Shown piece after piece: positions 44,193-53,867 of a stretch of 64,000 nucleotides of DNA. The position numbers were made by a program, and so were the translations under genes. Source of the DNA: Empedobacter brevis NBRC 14943 = ATCC 43319. GTDB lineage: Bacteria; Bacteroidota; Bacteroidia; Flavobacteriales; Weeksellaceae. The stretch lies in NCBI RefSeq assembly GCF_000382425.1, contig NZ_KB908304.1:29940-93939 (forward strand). Direction: 5' to 3'. The notes under the pieces are model-generated. The model saw only the letters and a program-made list of their open reading frames with translations, did no database searches and was not told the origin of the DNA. Every line of letters starts with the position of its first letter. Position 1 is the first letter of the stretch.

Positions 44193-45664
44193 TATATTTC
44201 TTTTCTCAATCTAGCGACCGGAATATTAAGTTGTTCACGGTATTTCGCAATTGTTCTGCGCGCTATCGGATAACCTTTTTCTTTTAAGATTTCGGTTAGT
44301 TTTTCATCTGTTAAAGGTTTTCGTTTGTCTTCGTCTGCAATAACATCTTGTAAAATTCGTTTTATTTCACGAGTAGAAACCTCCTCCCCTTCATCGTTTG
44401 TCAACGATTCTGAAAACAAATCCTTGATCAAAAATGTTCCATAAGGTGTTGTGACGTATTTAGAATTTGCCACACGAGAAACCGTTGAAATATCCATTCC
44501 GATCCGATCCGAAATATCTTTCAAAATCATTGGTTTGATTTTCGTTTCGTCTCCAGTTAAAAAATATTCTTTCTGAAATTTCATAATCGCTTCCATTGTA
44601 TATAAAAGCGTATTACGGCGTTGCTGAACCGCATCAATAAACCATTTTGCCGAATCTAGCTTTTGTTTGACAAACATAACTGCTTCTTTCTGCTGATTCG
44701 ATTTATTTTCAGTTTTTTTGTATGTATCCAACATTTCCGCAAATGCACTTGAAATCTTCAGTTCCGGAACATTACGTCCGTTCAACGATAATTCTAAATC
44801 ACCATCATTGATATGAATGGTGAAATCCGGTGTAATTTGCTCAACAATTTTACTGCTACTCGAAAATGATTTTCCCGGTTTCGGATTCAATCGTTCAATT
44901 TCAGAAATAGCATCACGCAATTCGTCATCGTCCGCATCATATTTCGCCATTAATTTCGAATAATGCTTTTTCGTAAATGCATCAAACGATTCTGAAATTA
45001 ATTTTTCGGCTAATTCTACCGCTTCCGTTTGTGTTTTATTTTCTAGCTGAATCAATAGACATTCCTGTAAATCTCGCGCTCCTACTCCAACCGGATCCAT
45101 TCGTTGTATATAGTTAATCAACAAATGTTCTACTTCTTCCGGAGAAGTATAAATATTTTGGGAAAACGCTAAATCATCTACTAAGGATTTTACATCGCGA
45201 CGCATATACCCGTCATCATCAATATTTCCTAAGATAAATTCAGCAATTTGAAATTGTTCTGCAGATAATCTGTATGTATACAATTGAGCGGTTAAAAACT
45301 CGATAAAACTTTCTCCTTGTGCATAAGGAACAGATTTATCGTCGTCGTCATCGCTGTAATTATTTGTATACGTTTTGTAATTTGGGATATCATCATCGCT
45401 CAAGTAATCGTCTATATTTATATCACTTGTATCAATGACTTGTTCATCACCATAATCATCATTCTGATTATCCCATTCTTCCTGCTCTCCTCCGTAATCT
45501 TCATCATATTCAGAAGATTGATCATCCAAAGCAGGGTTTTCTTCCAACTCTTCCTTCACGCGTTGTTCAAAAGCAACCGTAGGAAGTTGAACCAACTTCA
45601 TTAATTGGATTTGCTGTGGTGATAGTTTTTGTTGTAATTTTAAATTAAGTTCCTGCTTTAACAT
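44192..45664 (-). CDS. rpoN: RNA polymerase sigma-54 factor RpoN
   Basis: Sigma-54 directs RNA polymerase to -24/-12 promoters that need an enhancer-binding activator. The 490-residue protein has the glutamine/leucine-rich region I (LKLQQKLSPQQIQLMKLVQLP), an acidic linker (about 45-110), the core-binding domain and the C-terminal DNA-binding domain with the RpoN box ARRTIAKYREQLNIP. Everything is intact. It is convergent with DUF4303 and 80 bases downstream of asnS. Confidence 0.97.
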   Translation of the reverse strand: MLKQELNLKLQQKLSPQQIQLMKLVQLPTVAFEQRVKEELEENPALDDQSSEYDEDYGGEQEEWDNQNDDYGDEQVIDTSDINIDDYLSDDDIPNYKTYTNNYSDDDDDKSVPYAQGESFIEFLTAQLYTYRLSAEQFQIAEFILGNIDDDGYMRRDVKSLVDDLAFSQNIYTSPEEVEHLLINYIQRMDPVGVGARDLQECLLIQLENKTQTEAVELAEKLISESFDAFTKKHYSKLMAKYDADDDELRDAISEIERLNPKPGKSFSSSSKIVEQITPDFTIHINDGDLELSLNGRNVPELKISSAFAEMLDTYKKTENKSNQQKEAVMFVKQKLDSAKWFIDAVQQRRNTLLYTMEAIMKFQKEYFLTGDETKIKPMILKDISDRIGMDISTVSRVANSKYVTTPYGTFLIKDLFSESLTNDEGEEVSTREIKRILQDVIADEDKRKPLTDEKLTEILKEKGYPIARRTIAKYREQLNIPVARLRKEI

Positions 45665-45744
45665 ATATTGGGTTTTGGCTTATAAAAAACGGATCTAGCT
45701 TAAAGTTACAATTTTTAAGCATAAATCCGTCAAAATATTTTTAA

Positions 45745-47193
45745 TTAAAATTCAGCATTATTAGGCGTTCTAGGGAAAGGAATTACATCACGAATGTTCC
45801 CCATTCCTGTTACAAATAATACCAAACGCTCTAAACCTAATCCGAAACCAGAATGTGGCACAGATCCGAAACGTCTTGTGTCACGGTACCACCATAATTC
45901 TTCTTTATCAATTCCGAATTTTTCCATTTTTTCGTCCAAAACTTCTAAACGTTCTTCACGCTCTGAACCTCCAATAATTTCTCCGATTCCAGGAAATAAA
46001 ACATCCATTGCACGAACTGTTTTTCCATCGTCATTCATACGCATGTAGAATGCTTTTATTTCTGCCGGATAATCAAATAATATCACTGGTGTTTTGAAAT
46101 GTTTTTCAACTAAATAACGCTCGTGTTCAGATTGTAAATCAGCCCCCCAACCTTCAATTGGGTATTTGAATTTACCTTTCTTATTTGGCTTAGATTCTTT
46201 TAAGATATCAATTGCTTCAGTATAGCTTAAACGAATGAATTTATTATTTAAAACATACTCTAAGCGTTCCATTAATCCTAACTCTGAACGCTCTGCTTCC
46301 GGTTTTTGTTTTTGTTCTTTATCAAAACGTTCTGCCAAGAATTTCAAGTCGTCTTTACACGTTTCCATTGCATAAGAAATGACAGATTTCATAAAGTCTT
46401 CTGCCAAATCCATATTTTGGTCTAAACGGAAAAATGCCACTTCAGGTTCTATCATCCAAAATTCCGCTAAGTGGCGAGAAGTATTCGAGTTTTCGGCACG
46501 GAAAGTAGGTCCAAATGTATAAATTTTTCCTAATCCCATTGCAGCTGTTTCTCCTTCTAATTGTCCGGAAACTGTCAAGTTAGTCGATTTTCCAAAGAAA
46601 TCTTGTGTATAATCTACTTTACCTTCTTCATTTTTAGGTAGATTTTCCATATCCAAATTGGTAATATGGAACATTTCTCCTGCTCCTTCTGCATCAGACC
46701 CGGTAATAATTGGCGTATTAATGTAGACAAAACCGTTTTCGTTAAAATACTTGTGAATTCCAAACATTAAGGCATTACGAACACGCATAGTTGCCGCAAA
46801 TACATTTGTTCTGAAACGTAAATGTGCCTGTTCACGTAAAATCTCTAAACTGTGTTGTTTTGGTTGTAAGATTGTTCCTTTTAAATCTTCAGATGATGCA
46901 GTTCCTAAAACTTTAATTTCTTTCGCAACAATTTCAATTTCTTGTCCTGCTCCTTCACTTTCTACCACCTCTCCTTTTATCTGTAATGAAGCCGCAGTAG
47001 AAATTTGTTTTATAATCGATTCGTCAAAATTTTCGAAATCTACTACTACCTGAATATTATTAATTGTAGAACCGTCATTCAACGCGATGAAACGATTACT
47101 TCTGAACGCTCTTACCCATCCATTTACAACTACTTCTTGTAGCAACAAATCCTTGCCTTTTTCTAATAAGGCTTTAATTCCGTACGATTGCAT
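45745..47193 (-). CDS. asnS: Asparaginyl-tRNA synthetase
   Basis: AsnRS charges tRNA-Asn. The 482-residue class IIb synthetase has an N-terminal OB-fold anticodon-binding domain ([21 protein letters not shown]), motif 2 [20 protein letters not shown], and motif 3 [20 protein letters not shown]. It is 482 residues, somewhat longer than the 466 of E. coli, because of a middle insertion around [20 protein letters not shown] perfect -7 box TAAATTTG (minus strand, 47221-47214) lies 20 bases upstream of the start. Confidence 0.97.
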   Translation of the reverse strand: MQSYGIKALLEKGKDLLLQEVVVNGWVRAFRSNRFIALNDGSTINNIQVVVDFENFDESIIKQISTAASLQIKGEVVESEGAGQEIEIVAKEIKVLGTASSEDLKGTILQPKQHSLEILREQAHLRFRTNVFAATMRVRNALMFGIHKYFNENGFVYINTPIITGSDAEGAGEMFHITNLDMENLPKNEEGKVDYTQDFFGKSTNLTVSGQLEGETAAMGLGKIYTFGPTFRAENSNTSRHLAEFWMIEPEVAFFRLDQNMDLAEDFMKSVISYAMETCKDDLKFLAERFDKEQKQKPEAERSELGLMERLEYVLNNKFIRLSYTEAIDILKESKPNKKGKFKYPIEGWGADLQSEHERYLVEKHFKTPVILFDYPAEIKAFYMRMNDDGKTVRAMDVLFPGIGEIIGGSEREERLEVLDEKMEKFGIDKEELWWYRDTRRFGSVPHSGFGLGLERLVLFVTGMGNIRDVIPFPRTPNNAEF

Positions 47194-47213
47194 ATTTTTT
47201 TAATTTATCCTTA

Positions 47214-47221
47214 CAAATTTA
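47214..47221 (-). promoter_or_regulatory. asnS promoter -7 box
   Basis: TAAATTTG on the minus strand matches the Bacteroidota -7 consensus TAnnTTTG and lies 20 bases before the asnS ATG. I did not find a convincing -33 TTTG. Confidence 0.5.
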
Positions 47222-47283
47222 GTTATTATTTGATGTTATAAAAATTATAGGCATAATTTTTGACCACAATTTTTAACCAACCT

Positions 47284-47324
47284 AAAAATCCTTTACAATT
47301 TCAACGAAAATGTAAAGGATTTTT
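47284..47324. terminator. Terminator downstream of the VOC gene
   Basis: AAAAATCCTTTACA (47284-47297) pairs perfectly with TGTAAAGGATTTTT (47311-47324). Reading leftward it ends the VOC gene 25 bases after its stop codon, before the asnS promoter. Confidence 0.85.
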
Positions 47325-47349
47325 AATTTTAGTTTATTTTTTGAAGTGA

Positions 47350-47802
47350 TTATTGAGGTGAATAAGTCACAATGTCAATACCTATTCCATTCGGATCTTG
47401 AATTGCAAAATGTCGATCTCCCCAAGGTTCGTCTCGCAACCCAATTTTTATTTCTACATGTTTAGCTTTTAACTTTTGGTAAACCTCATCCACATCGTCT
47501 ACTTCAATTGTAAGGTAAACTCCTTTTCCGTCAAATTTTGATTGAAAAAGAGGTTGTTGACTTGGATGGTGAGGCAATAAAAAACTGATCTCATTCCTTT
47601 TATCCGGCGTATGAAGCAAAAGATAAAATTCATTTTCAAACGTAATTCCAAAGTCTAAAACTTCGGTATAAAACGTTTTGGTTTCTGTTAATTTTTCTGT
47701 GATAATTCCAGCATTTAATTTCATTGTTTGCGTTCTTGGGATTTGACAATTTATTTTGGTAGAACCAAATAATAGAATTGTGATTATGATTAATTTCTTC
47801 AT
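47350..47802 (-). CDS. Glyoxalase/VOC-family protein with N-terminal signal peptide
   Basis: From the ATG at 47802 the protein has 150 residues. The N-terminus MKKLIIITILLFGSTKINCQ is a signal peptide, and a single VOC domain follows (LNAGIITEKLTETKTFYTEVLDFG ... WGDRHFAIQDPNGIGIDIV). VOC proteins are usually cytoplasmic metalloenzymes or antibiotic-binding proteins, so export is unusual. An internal ATG (residue 27, MKLNAGII) would give the plain VOC domain without the signal. It lies 64 bases after an AraC-type regulator gene and may be controlled by it. Confidence 0.82.
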   Translation of the reverse strand: MKKLIIITILLFGSTKINCQIPRTQTMKLNAGIITEKLTETKTFYTEVLDFGITFENEFYLLLHTPDKRNEISFLLPHHPSQQPLFQSKFDGKGVYLTIEVDDVDEVYQKLKAKHVEIKIGLRDEPWGDRHFAIQDPNGIGIDIVTYSPQ

Positions 47803-47866
47803 CTCTACTATATTTAAAATCAAAATTGAAGAAAATCACTTGTTTAAAATAGTAAAAAATGGACAA

Positions 47867-48688
47867 TCATCGGTTGAAAAATTTAGAAGGTGTAATCCCA
47901 CAAAAATTTTTGAAATCTTTGATGAAATGGGATTGGTCATAATAACCAAAGTCATAAAAAAGTTTATTTTTTCTTAAGCTTTGTGTGGATGGTTTAGCCC
48001 TTAATATATTTTGAAACTGGACTACTTTACAGAATGTTTTGATATTTGTTCCGATGTAGTATTCAAACAATCGTCCTAACTGCCTTTGGCTTATACCAAA
48101 ATCGACAGCTTCCTCAACAACTAAAACGCCATTGGATTTCAAAATAAATGCTAAATTTTTATACAATCGTTGATCAAAATTGTTATCAATATTAGAGACG
48201 ATCTCGATGAAAAACTCATCTAAAATCTTACCTCTTTTTACCATCGTATCGCCGTATCTGAAACTTGTCTCAATAAAACTTGATAATGTCGGCACAATGT
48301 TTTCCAGCAATTGATATCGATGACTTAATCCTGCAGCATTTACTTGAAAAAGATTGGAGAACATGGCAGGTAAAAATCGAATGCCTACATAATGGAAAGA
48401 ATTTTCGAGCGGAAATTCTGTATACTTTTTACAAAATCCCATGATATATGATTCTGATAATAGATTGAGGTCAAAATAAATATCAATACAACCATCTGCA
48501 ACAACTCTATAAAAAAACGGTTCTGTTAATTTATCAATTGTTTTTAATTCCCAATAACAATAAATATACGGTTGTAAAAGTTGATGCGGTAAAAATTCAG
48601 TGTAATTCACCAATTTATCTCCGCCTCTGATTGATGGCTGACTTGGAGCAAAATACTCGCGAATATTTTGAAAACTTTTCTCTTTCAT
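47867..48688 (-). CDS. AraC-family transcriptional regulator
   Basis: The 273-residue protein has an N-terminal region of the DUF6597 type (LPHQLLQPYIYCYWELKTI ... VADGCIDIYFDLN) and a C-terminal AraC HTH pair with the motifs EEAVDFGISQRQLGRLFEYY and LFYDFGYYDQSHFIKDFKNF. AraC regulators bind DNA as activators or repressors in response to a small effector. It is followed on the same strand by the VOC gene, a likely target. The family call is firm; the effector is unknown. Confidence 0.93.
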   Translation of the reverse strand: MKEKSFQNIREYFAPSQPSIRGGDKLVNYTEFLPHQLLQPYIYCYWELKTIDKLTEPFFYRVVADGCIDIYFDLNLLSESYIMGFCKKYTEFPLENSFHYVGIRFLPAMFSNLFQVNAAGLSHRYQLLENIVPTLSSFIETSFRYGDTMVKRGKILDEFFIEIVSNIDNNFDQRLYKNLAFILKSNGVLVVEEAVDFGISQRQLGRLFEYYIGTNIKTFCKVVQFQNILRAKPSTQSLRKNKLFYDFGYYDQSHFIKDFKNFCGITPSKFFNR

Positions 48689-48788
48689 TTACTTTTAAAG
48701 ATAAGATTTCAACTTTAATTATTTATTCCGATTTTAATTTTTCAAAACTCAATAAGATTTTATTAAAAACTTTAAGAAGTTTTGTGAA

Positions 48789-49286
48789 TCATTTAATTGA
48801 ATCCGTTTTTAGGTAAACTCCATTCTCAATGTAATCAATAGCAATTAGTTTTCCATTTAAATTATATTGATTAATTGTTCCTCTTCCAACATTCAAACTT
48901 CCGCAATTTAATTCTTTTCCAAAACCATCAAAACAATTTTCGATTCCTATTAATTTATTTTTATGTAAAATATAAGTATTATATGGTTTACCATTTAAAT
49001 GGTAATTATAAAATTTACCTTTAACAATTCCATTTTCAAATTTTGTTTTACTTGCTAGATTGCCATTATTATGATAAAATCGCATCGTACCGCTCATAAC
49101 ATTATTTCTATATTTAATAACACGTTGAACCAACCCGTTTTTAAAATATATTATGGATTTCCCATGCTTAACAGAATCGTTTTTAAAATGTTCTATTTCA
49201 TATTCTCCCTCTGCTAATTCTTTTCTAATTTTAGTAGAACATGATGCAACCATAATTAAGCATAAAACAAACAAAGAAAATTTCAT
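48789..49286 (-). CDS. MORN/YwqK-repeat lipoprotein
   Basis: The 165-residue protein starts with a lipoprotein signal (MKFSLFVLCLIMVASC, Cys16). The rest consists of MORN_2/YwqK-type repeats, recognisable as HGKSIIYFKNGLVQRVIKY, SGTMRFYHNNGNLASKTKF and KGKFYNYHLNGKPYN. Such repeats are sometimes labelled antitoxin-like, but here there is no toxin partner in sight, and an outer-membrane or periplasmic role is more likely. It lies one base after the DUF5686 gene's end coordinate, that is, downstream of nothing on its own strand except the AraC gene. Confidence 0.85.
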   Translation of the reverse strand: MKFSLFVLCLIMVASCSTKIRKELAEGEYEIEHFKNDSVKHGKSIIYFKNGLVQRVIKYRNNVMSGTMRFYHNNGNLASKTKFENGIVKGKFYNYHLNGKPYNTYILHKNKLIGIENCFDGFGKELNCGSLNVGRGTINQYNLNGKLIAIDYIENGVYLKTDSIK

Positions 49287-49287
49287 T

Positions 49288-51699
49288 CTACAAGAAATTC
49301 AAATTAACCGTTAATTTCAGGTAGAAATTATCTTGAAATTTCTCTTCTGAATAAGCTCCCAAACGATAAAAGGCACCAAGACCAAATGTTTTGAATAAAA
49401 GATTATTCACTTCGATACCTGTTTCATGGTAATAATTATTCAGCGTTTTAAATTCTAAGTTTTGGTGATCCGCTTTACCTTTTAAATCCCCTAAAACTCC
49501 ACGGTAAATAAATTGAGGAAAAATAATTTTGTTTCCAACTTTAACTCCTGCAAAAATGTGTTTCAGCTGGAAAGAAACAAACCGATCTGAATAAAATTCT
49601 CCCGGGCGCATTGTTTCAAAATTTGTAAGACCTCCTACTCCAAAATTTGCAAAATCATTTCGTTTGGCATTCCCTTGCCCTTCAAATAAATTCATCAATG
49701 GCATTTTTCCTTCTACCCATCCGGCACTTAGGTTAAAGTTTGTTTTACCAACTCTTGTATCAAATACATCAAAATAAGAAACATTCAAACGAAGCGGATC
49801 ATAATCTGAATTAAAGATATCCCAATACTTTGTAAGCGTGGCATAAAACACCGATTTCCCACTATTTACAGTTACTTTACCATATGGAGTTCGAATAAAT
49901 TTATCTTTTGGCGCAAAACGAACCGCTAACTGCGTGTTGTACAAATCATACCAACCGTTATTATTCAAGAATGAATAATCAAATTCGGCGTGCTGTTTCT
50001 CATAATTCGTCGAGATGTTGAATGTCACATTCTTAAAAATATCTTGTTCGTATCCGAATGAGTACCGCTTGTACGAAAAATACTCGCGGTTGTAGATATT
50101 GCTAAATGCTCCGTTTACCAAACGTGTATAGTTCGATTGCAATAAAATTGGTGTTTTTCCTGACGCAGAGACATCTTGTGAATATTTTGCAAACATTCGT
50201 CCCGAATATGGTTTATTTATAAAGTAGTCACCTCCAAAACCAAATTTGAATGTTTGGTCTTTGAAACCATAAGCAGAATAAGCATTTAATGAATATTTAT
50301 CGCTCCAATTTTCGTTTGTATTGAAAGCTGCTCCCAACCTAAAACCTTCATAATCATTGAAAGATAGAATTTTTGTTAAATCTAAATCGACTTTCCCTAA
50401 AGCTAATTTCCCACCAGAATTTACAATTCTCATCAACTTCATTTGACGTTCCAGCTTATATTTATCTCCAATACTATCTATTGTCGTATACGTATTTCGT
50501 TCTTTATTTGATAAAGATGAATCCCGGTAATTCTCCATCACATGATCCCATTTCTTTTCACTCATATTCTGAAATGAAATTTCATCTTCATATCCTAAAA
50601 ATTCGCTGCGTTTGAAATGTGCAGGATTCTGAATATCTTTGAATGTTGTTTCGAGATTAATCCAAATTTTTTCTTTCTTATCAATAAAATCATCACCGGC
50701 TAATTTTTCTGTGATCTTGAAATTACCTGCTTCCATACGGTATTTCTGCTGATTCGGAATCCATGTTCCATTGTTCAGTTTCCAATCTGCTTCAAGTTCA
50801 GCAACATAATTTGCACTTGTATTTTCGGCTTCAAATTTGATTAAAGCATATGTTTTATCATCTATCCAAAGTGTTCCTTTAATCTGACGTTTATCCGTTT
50901 TAATTGATGGAAAAAAGCTAACCACTGCTGTTTTTCGTCCATCAATTAAAATATCTTCTTTGAAACCATAGCGGTAATGAGAAAGCCCTTCCCGACTAAC
51001 TGGATTTACAATTCCTTTGAAGAAAAAATTGATTTTATCCTGATCAAAATTAAAGGCAATTGGCTGCATTGCTAAATATTCGTATAATGGCGAACGCATA
51101 CCGGAAATACGAGAAGACTGAACAATATTCTTTAATCCTAATCTTTTCGACACCTTATGGTCCATTGCACGTTCTCCTAAAAATAAGTGACTATTATCTA
51201 ATAACTTTTTCCATTTGTTGTTCATAGAATCTTTGTGATTCTGCGGCTGTATAATGTATGGAATTGAATCGTTATTTACTGTACTCCAAAACTTCGTATA
51301 CGATTTCAAGAAAATGTTTCCACTAGTTCTGATTGTATTCTTGGATTGATTACGAATTGCTTTGATGATAATGTTTCGTCCAACCGAATCATTTGTTGTA
51401 AAAGTCACCTCATCTAAACTAATAAAAGAGGGTTTCATCATGATTTCCACCATTTTTCTTCCATCGGTTTGGATACTCTCTGAGAAATATCCATTTTTAA
51501 TCACATCAATAAAATGAATCGAATCATGAATATCCAATTCGCCTAATTCATCTGTCTGACCAAGGAATTGTTTTGTATCACTGTACACATTCGCACCTGT
51601 TAAACGAAATTCGTCCTGGGCATCATATACTCTTACTTTAATTTGAGCAAATGTAGCCAATGAGACACAGAAAATTAACAAGAATAAATAGTTCTTCAT
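49288..51699 (-). CDS. DUF5686 family outer-membrane protein with carboxypeptidase-regulatory domain
   Basis: From the ATG at 51699 the protein has 803 residues, with a signal peptide (MKNYLFLLIFCVSLATFAQ). A carboxypeptidase-regulatory-like domain follows (about 20-100, IKVRVYDAQDEFRLTGANVYS), then the DUF5686 beta-barrel region, ending in FYLKLTVNLNFL. DUF5686 proteins are outer-membrane proteins of unknown function in Bacteroidota. The start of the MORN-lipoprotein gene overlaps this gene's stop region (spacing 1 base), so the two are probably one operon. Confidence 0.9.
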   Translation of the reverse strand: MKNYLFLLIFCVSLATFAQIKVRVYDAQDEFRLTGANVYSDTKQFLGQTDELGELDIHDSIHFIDVIKNGYFSESIQTDGRKMVEIMMKPSFISLDEVTFTTNDSVGRNIIIKAIRNQSKNTIRTSGNIFLKSYTKFWSTVNNDSIPYIIQPQNHKDSMNNKWKKLLDNSHLFLGERAMDHKVSKRLGLKNIVQSSRISGMRSPLYEYLAMQPIAFNFDQDKINFFFKGIVNPVSREGLSHYRYGFKEDILIDGRKTAVVSFFPSIKTDKRQIKGTLWIDDKTYALIKFEAENTSANYVAELEADWKLNNGTWIPNQQKYRMEAGNFKITEKLAGDDFIDKKEKIWINLETTFKDIQNPAHFKRSEFLGYEDEISFQNMSEKKWDHVMENYRDSSLSNKERNTYTTIDSIGDKYKLERQMKLMRIVNSGGKLALGKVDLDLTKILSFNDYEGFRLGAAFNTNENWSDKYSLNAYSAYGFKDQTFKFGFGGDYFINKPYSGRMFAKYSQDVSASGKTPILLQSNYTRLVNGAFSNIYNREYFSYKRYSFGYEQDIFKNVTFNISTNYEKQHAEFDYSFLNNNGWYDLYNTQLAVRFAPKDKFIRTPYGKVTVNSGKSVFYATLTKYWDIFNSDYDPLRLNVSYFDVFDTRVGKTNFNLSAGWVEGKMPLMNLFEGQGNAKRNDFANFGVGGLTNFETMRPGEFYSDRFVSFQLKHIFAGVKVGNKIIFPQFIYRGVLGDLKGKADHQNLEFKTLNNYYHETGIEVNNLLFKTFGLGAFYRLGAYSEEKFQDNFYLKLTVNLNFL

Positions 51700-51730
51700 T
51701 TTTTGAAATTGATTATGCAAATAAATAAAA

Positions 51731-51751
51731 AAAGCAGCGTTTCGCTGCTTT
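51731..51751 (-). terminator. Terminator of the pyrH-frr operon
   Basis: AAAGCAGCG (51731-51739) pairs with CGCTGCTTT (51743-51751) around TTT. Reading leftward a run of T follows. It lies 24 bases after the frr stop codon and just before the DUF5686 start. Confidence 0.9.
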
Positions 51752-51775
51752 AAAATATTTTTTTTTCTCGAAAGA

Positions 51776-52330
51776 TTAGACTTTCATGATTTCAGCTTCT
51801 TTTTTAGCTAAGGCTTCTTCTAATTTTTTAGAGAACTTGTCCGTTAATCCTTGTACACGTGTTTCGTAATCTTTCACCATGTCTTCAGACGCTTCTTTTA
51901 CATTTTTAAGAGCTGTATTGGCTTCTTTACGTGCATTACGAATAGAAACTTTTGCATTTTCCATTTCCGATTTTGCCATTTTTGCTAATTCTTTACGACG
52001 TTCTTCCGTCACAGGAGGAATACTAATAATAATTGAATCTCCATTGTTAGAAGGTGCAAAACCTAAGTTAGCATTAATAATCGCTTTCTCGATTTCACCA
52101 ATTAAATTTCTTTCGTACGGTTGAATGCTCAATGTCATTGCATCTGGTGTATTTACATTTGCAATTTGAGTTAACGGAGATAAACTTCCGTAGTAATCAA
52201 CACGAACTGAACTTAACATTGCAGGAGTTGCTTTACCTGCTCTTAATTTGTCAAATGCAACATCTAAGTGATCTGTAGTTCCTTGCATTTGCTCCTTAGC
52301 CGTTTCTAAGATAATATCTAATTCTTCCAT
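51776..52330 (-). CDS. frr: Ribosome-recycling factor
   Basis: RRF splits the post-termination ribosome together with EF-G. The 184-residue protein has the family length and the motifs FDKLRAGKATPAMLSSVRVDYYG, LSIQPYERNLIGEIEKAI and IPPVTEERRKELAKMAKS, with the C-terminal two-helix part intact. It lies 8 bases after pyrH, the standard order, and its transcript ends at the hairpin at 51731-51751. Confidence 0.97.
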   Translation of the reverse strand: MEELDIILETAKEQMQGTTDHLDVAFDKLRAGKATPAMLSSVRVDYYGSLSPLTQIANVNTPDAMTLSIQPYERNLIGEIEKAIINANLGFAPSNNGDSIIISIPPVTEERRKELAKMAKSEMENAKVSIRNARKEANTALKNVKEASEDMVKDYETRVQGLTDKFSKKLEEALAKKEAEIMKV

Positions 52331-52338
52331 TTCGGGAT

Positions 52339-53049
52339 TTATTTATTTGTTACTAGAGTACCTACGTTATCTCCTAAAATTAATTTTTTCAAGTTACCAT
52401 CTGTATTCATATCAAATACAATAATAGGCAAATTATTTTCCTCACTTAAAGTAAAAGCTGTCATATCCATTACTTTCAAGTTTTTATCGTATACTTCCTG
52501 GTAAGAAATTGTTTCAAATTTTTCAGCTGTCGGGTCTTTTTCCGGATCCGCAGTATAAATACCATCTACACGTGTTCCTTTCAAAATAACATCTGCTTGT
52601 GTTTCAATCGCTCTTAAAACAGCAGCTGTATCTGTTGTAAAATAAGGATTTCCTGTTCCAGCTCCAAAAATCACGACACGGCCTTTTTCTAAATGACGTG
52701 TTGCTCTTCTTTTGATGAAAGGTTCTGCAATTTGCTCCATACGAATAGCAGTTTGTAAACGAGTATTAACGCCAGCATCTTCTAAAGCTCCCTGCAATGC
52801 CATACTGTTAATTACAGTTGCTAACATCCCCATATAATCTCCTTGTACACGATCCATACCAGAAGCAACTCCTTGAACACCTCTAAAAATATTACCTCCT
52901 CCGATTACGATTGCCACTTCGCAACCAAGATCTGCTACTTCTCTAATTTGTTGAGCATATTGCTTCAGCATATTGGGGTCGATACCATATTGTAGATCTC
53001 CCATTAATGCTTCACCACTTAATTTAAGTAATATTCTTTTGTATTTCAT
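52339..53049 (-). CDS. pyrH: UMP kinase
   Basis: PyrH phosphorylates UMP to UDP in pyrimidine nucleotide synthesis. From the ATG at 53049 it has 236 residues, normal for the family, with [29 protein letters not shown] and [16 protein letters not shown]. The frame could start at 53073, but a perfect -7 box TATATTTG lies at 53078-53071, so the ATG at 53049 is preferred. It is co-transcribed with frr. Confidence 0.97.
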   Translation of the reverse strand: MKYKRILLKLSGEALMGDLQYGIDPNMLKQYAQQIREVADLGCEVAIVIGGGNIFRGVQGVASGMDRVQGDYMGMLATVINSMALQGALEDAGVNTRLQTAIRMEQIAEPFIKRRATRHLEKGRVVIFGAGTGNPYFTTDTAAVLRAIETQADVILKGTRVDGIYTADPEKDPTAEKFETISYQEVYDKNLKVMDMTAFTLSEENNLPIIVFDMNTDGNLKKLILGDNVGTLVTNK

Positions 53050-53070
53050 TTTGTAAAAGGTTTTCTTTTG

Positions 53071-53078
53071 CAAATATA
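53071..53078 (-). promoter_or_regulatory. pyrH-frr promoter -7 box
   Basis: TATATTTG on the minus strand (53078-53071) matches TAnnTTTG and lies 21 bases before the pyrH ATG. It gives the pair its own promoter downstream of tatD and excludes the longer pyrH start at 53073. Confidence 0.55.
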
Positions 53079-53099
53079 ATTTTTCTATTCTGATTTATC

Positions 53100-53867
53100 C
53101 TAACGTTCGAAAATGTCTAACGCATTTTTTGTTGTGATCGCGGCAATTTCTGTAGGTGTTTTATGATAAACATCCACCAACCTATCACAAACATGTGTCA
53201 GATAGCTACTTTCATTTCGTTTTCCACGAAATGGAACTGGCGCTAAATAAGGAGAATCTGTTTCAAGAACGATATGTTGAAGATCAAAATCACCCAAAAA
53301 CTGATCTATTCTTCCATTTTTGAAAGTTATGATACCCCCAATTCCCAATTTCAGATTAAAATCTATTGCACGTTGTGCCTGTTCTTTCGTTCCTGAAAAA
53401 CAATGAAAGATTCCAAATAATTGCTCATCTTTCACTTCTTCCAATACCTCAAATATTTCGTTAAATGCATCACGGCAATGAATTACAATGGGTAAATTCT
53501 TCTCTTTTGCCCAACTAATCTGCGTTTTAAACGCATCTTGCTGTGTTTTTAAGAATTCTTTTTCCCAATACAAATCGATCCCTATTTCACCAATAGCTTT
53601 AAAAGGACGTTTATCAATCCATTCGCGCACATGGCTCAATTCTTCTGCTATAGTATCGGGATGAACCGAACAAGGATGTACGCCCATCATTGCAAACATC
53701 GAATCTTGGTGTTGGTTTTCCAACTTCAACATTCGATCTGTGTAACTTTTATCAATTGCAGGCAAGTAAAATCGCTCTACTCCATTTTGTTTTGCTCGCG
53801 CAATAACTTCATCTATATCATTCTCAAATTGTTCAGAATAGAGATGAGTATGTGTATCAATTAACAT
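53100..53867 (-). CDS. TatD family hydrolase
   Basis: The 255-residue TIM-barrel metal-dependent hydrolase has DTHTHLYSEQF near the N-terminus (HxH metal site), GEIGIDLYW, PIVIHCRDAFNE, IFHCFSG and the C-terminal LETDSPYLAP. TatD proteins are 3'-5' exonucleases acting on DNA or RNA ends, or other metallohydrolases. It overlaps the GSCFA gene end by 7 bases, so translation is coupled, and it lies in a leftward run of genes toward pyrH. Confidence 0.95.
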   Translation of the reverse strand: MLIDTHTHLYSEQFENDIDEVIARAKQNGVERFYLPAIDKSYTDRMLKLENQHQDSMFAMMGVHPCSVHPDTIAEELSHVREWIDKRPFKAIGEIGIDLYWEKEFLKTQQDAFKTQISWAKEKNLPIVIHCRDAFNEIFEVLEEVKDEQLFGIFHCFSGTKEQAQRAIDFNLKLGIGGIITFKNGRIDQFLGDFDLQHIVLETDSPYLAPVPFRGKRNESSYLTHVCDRLVDVYHKTPTEIAAITTKNALDIFER

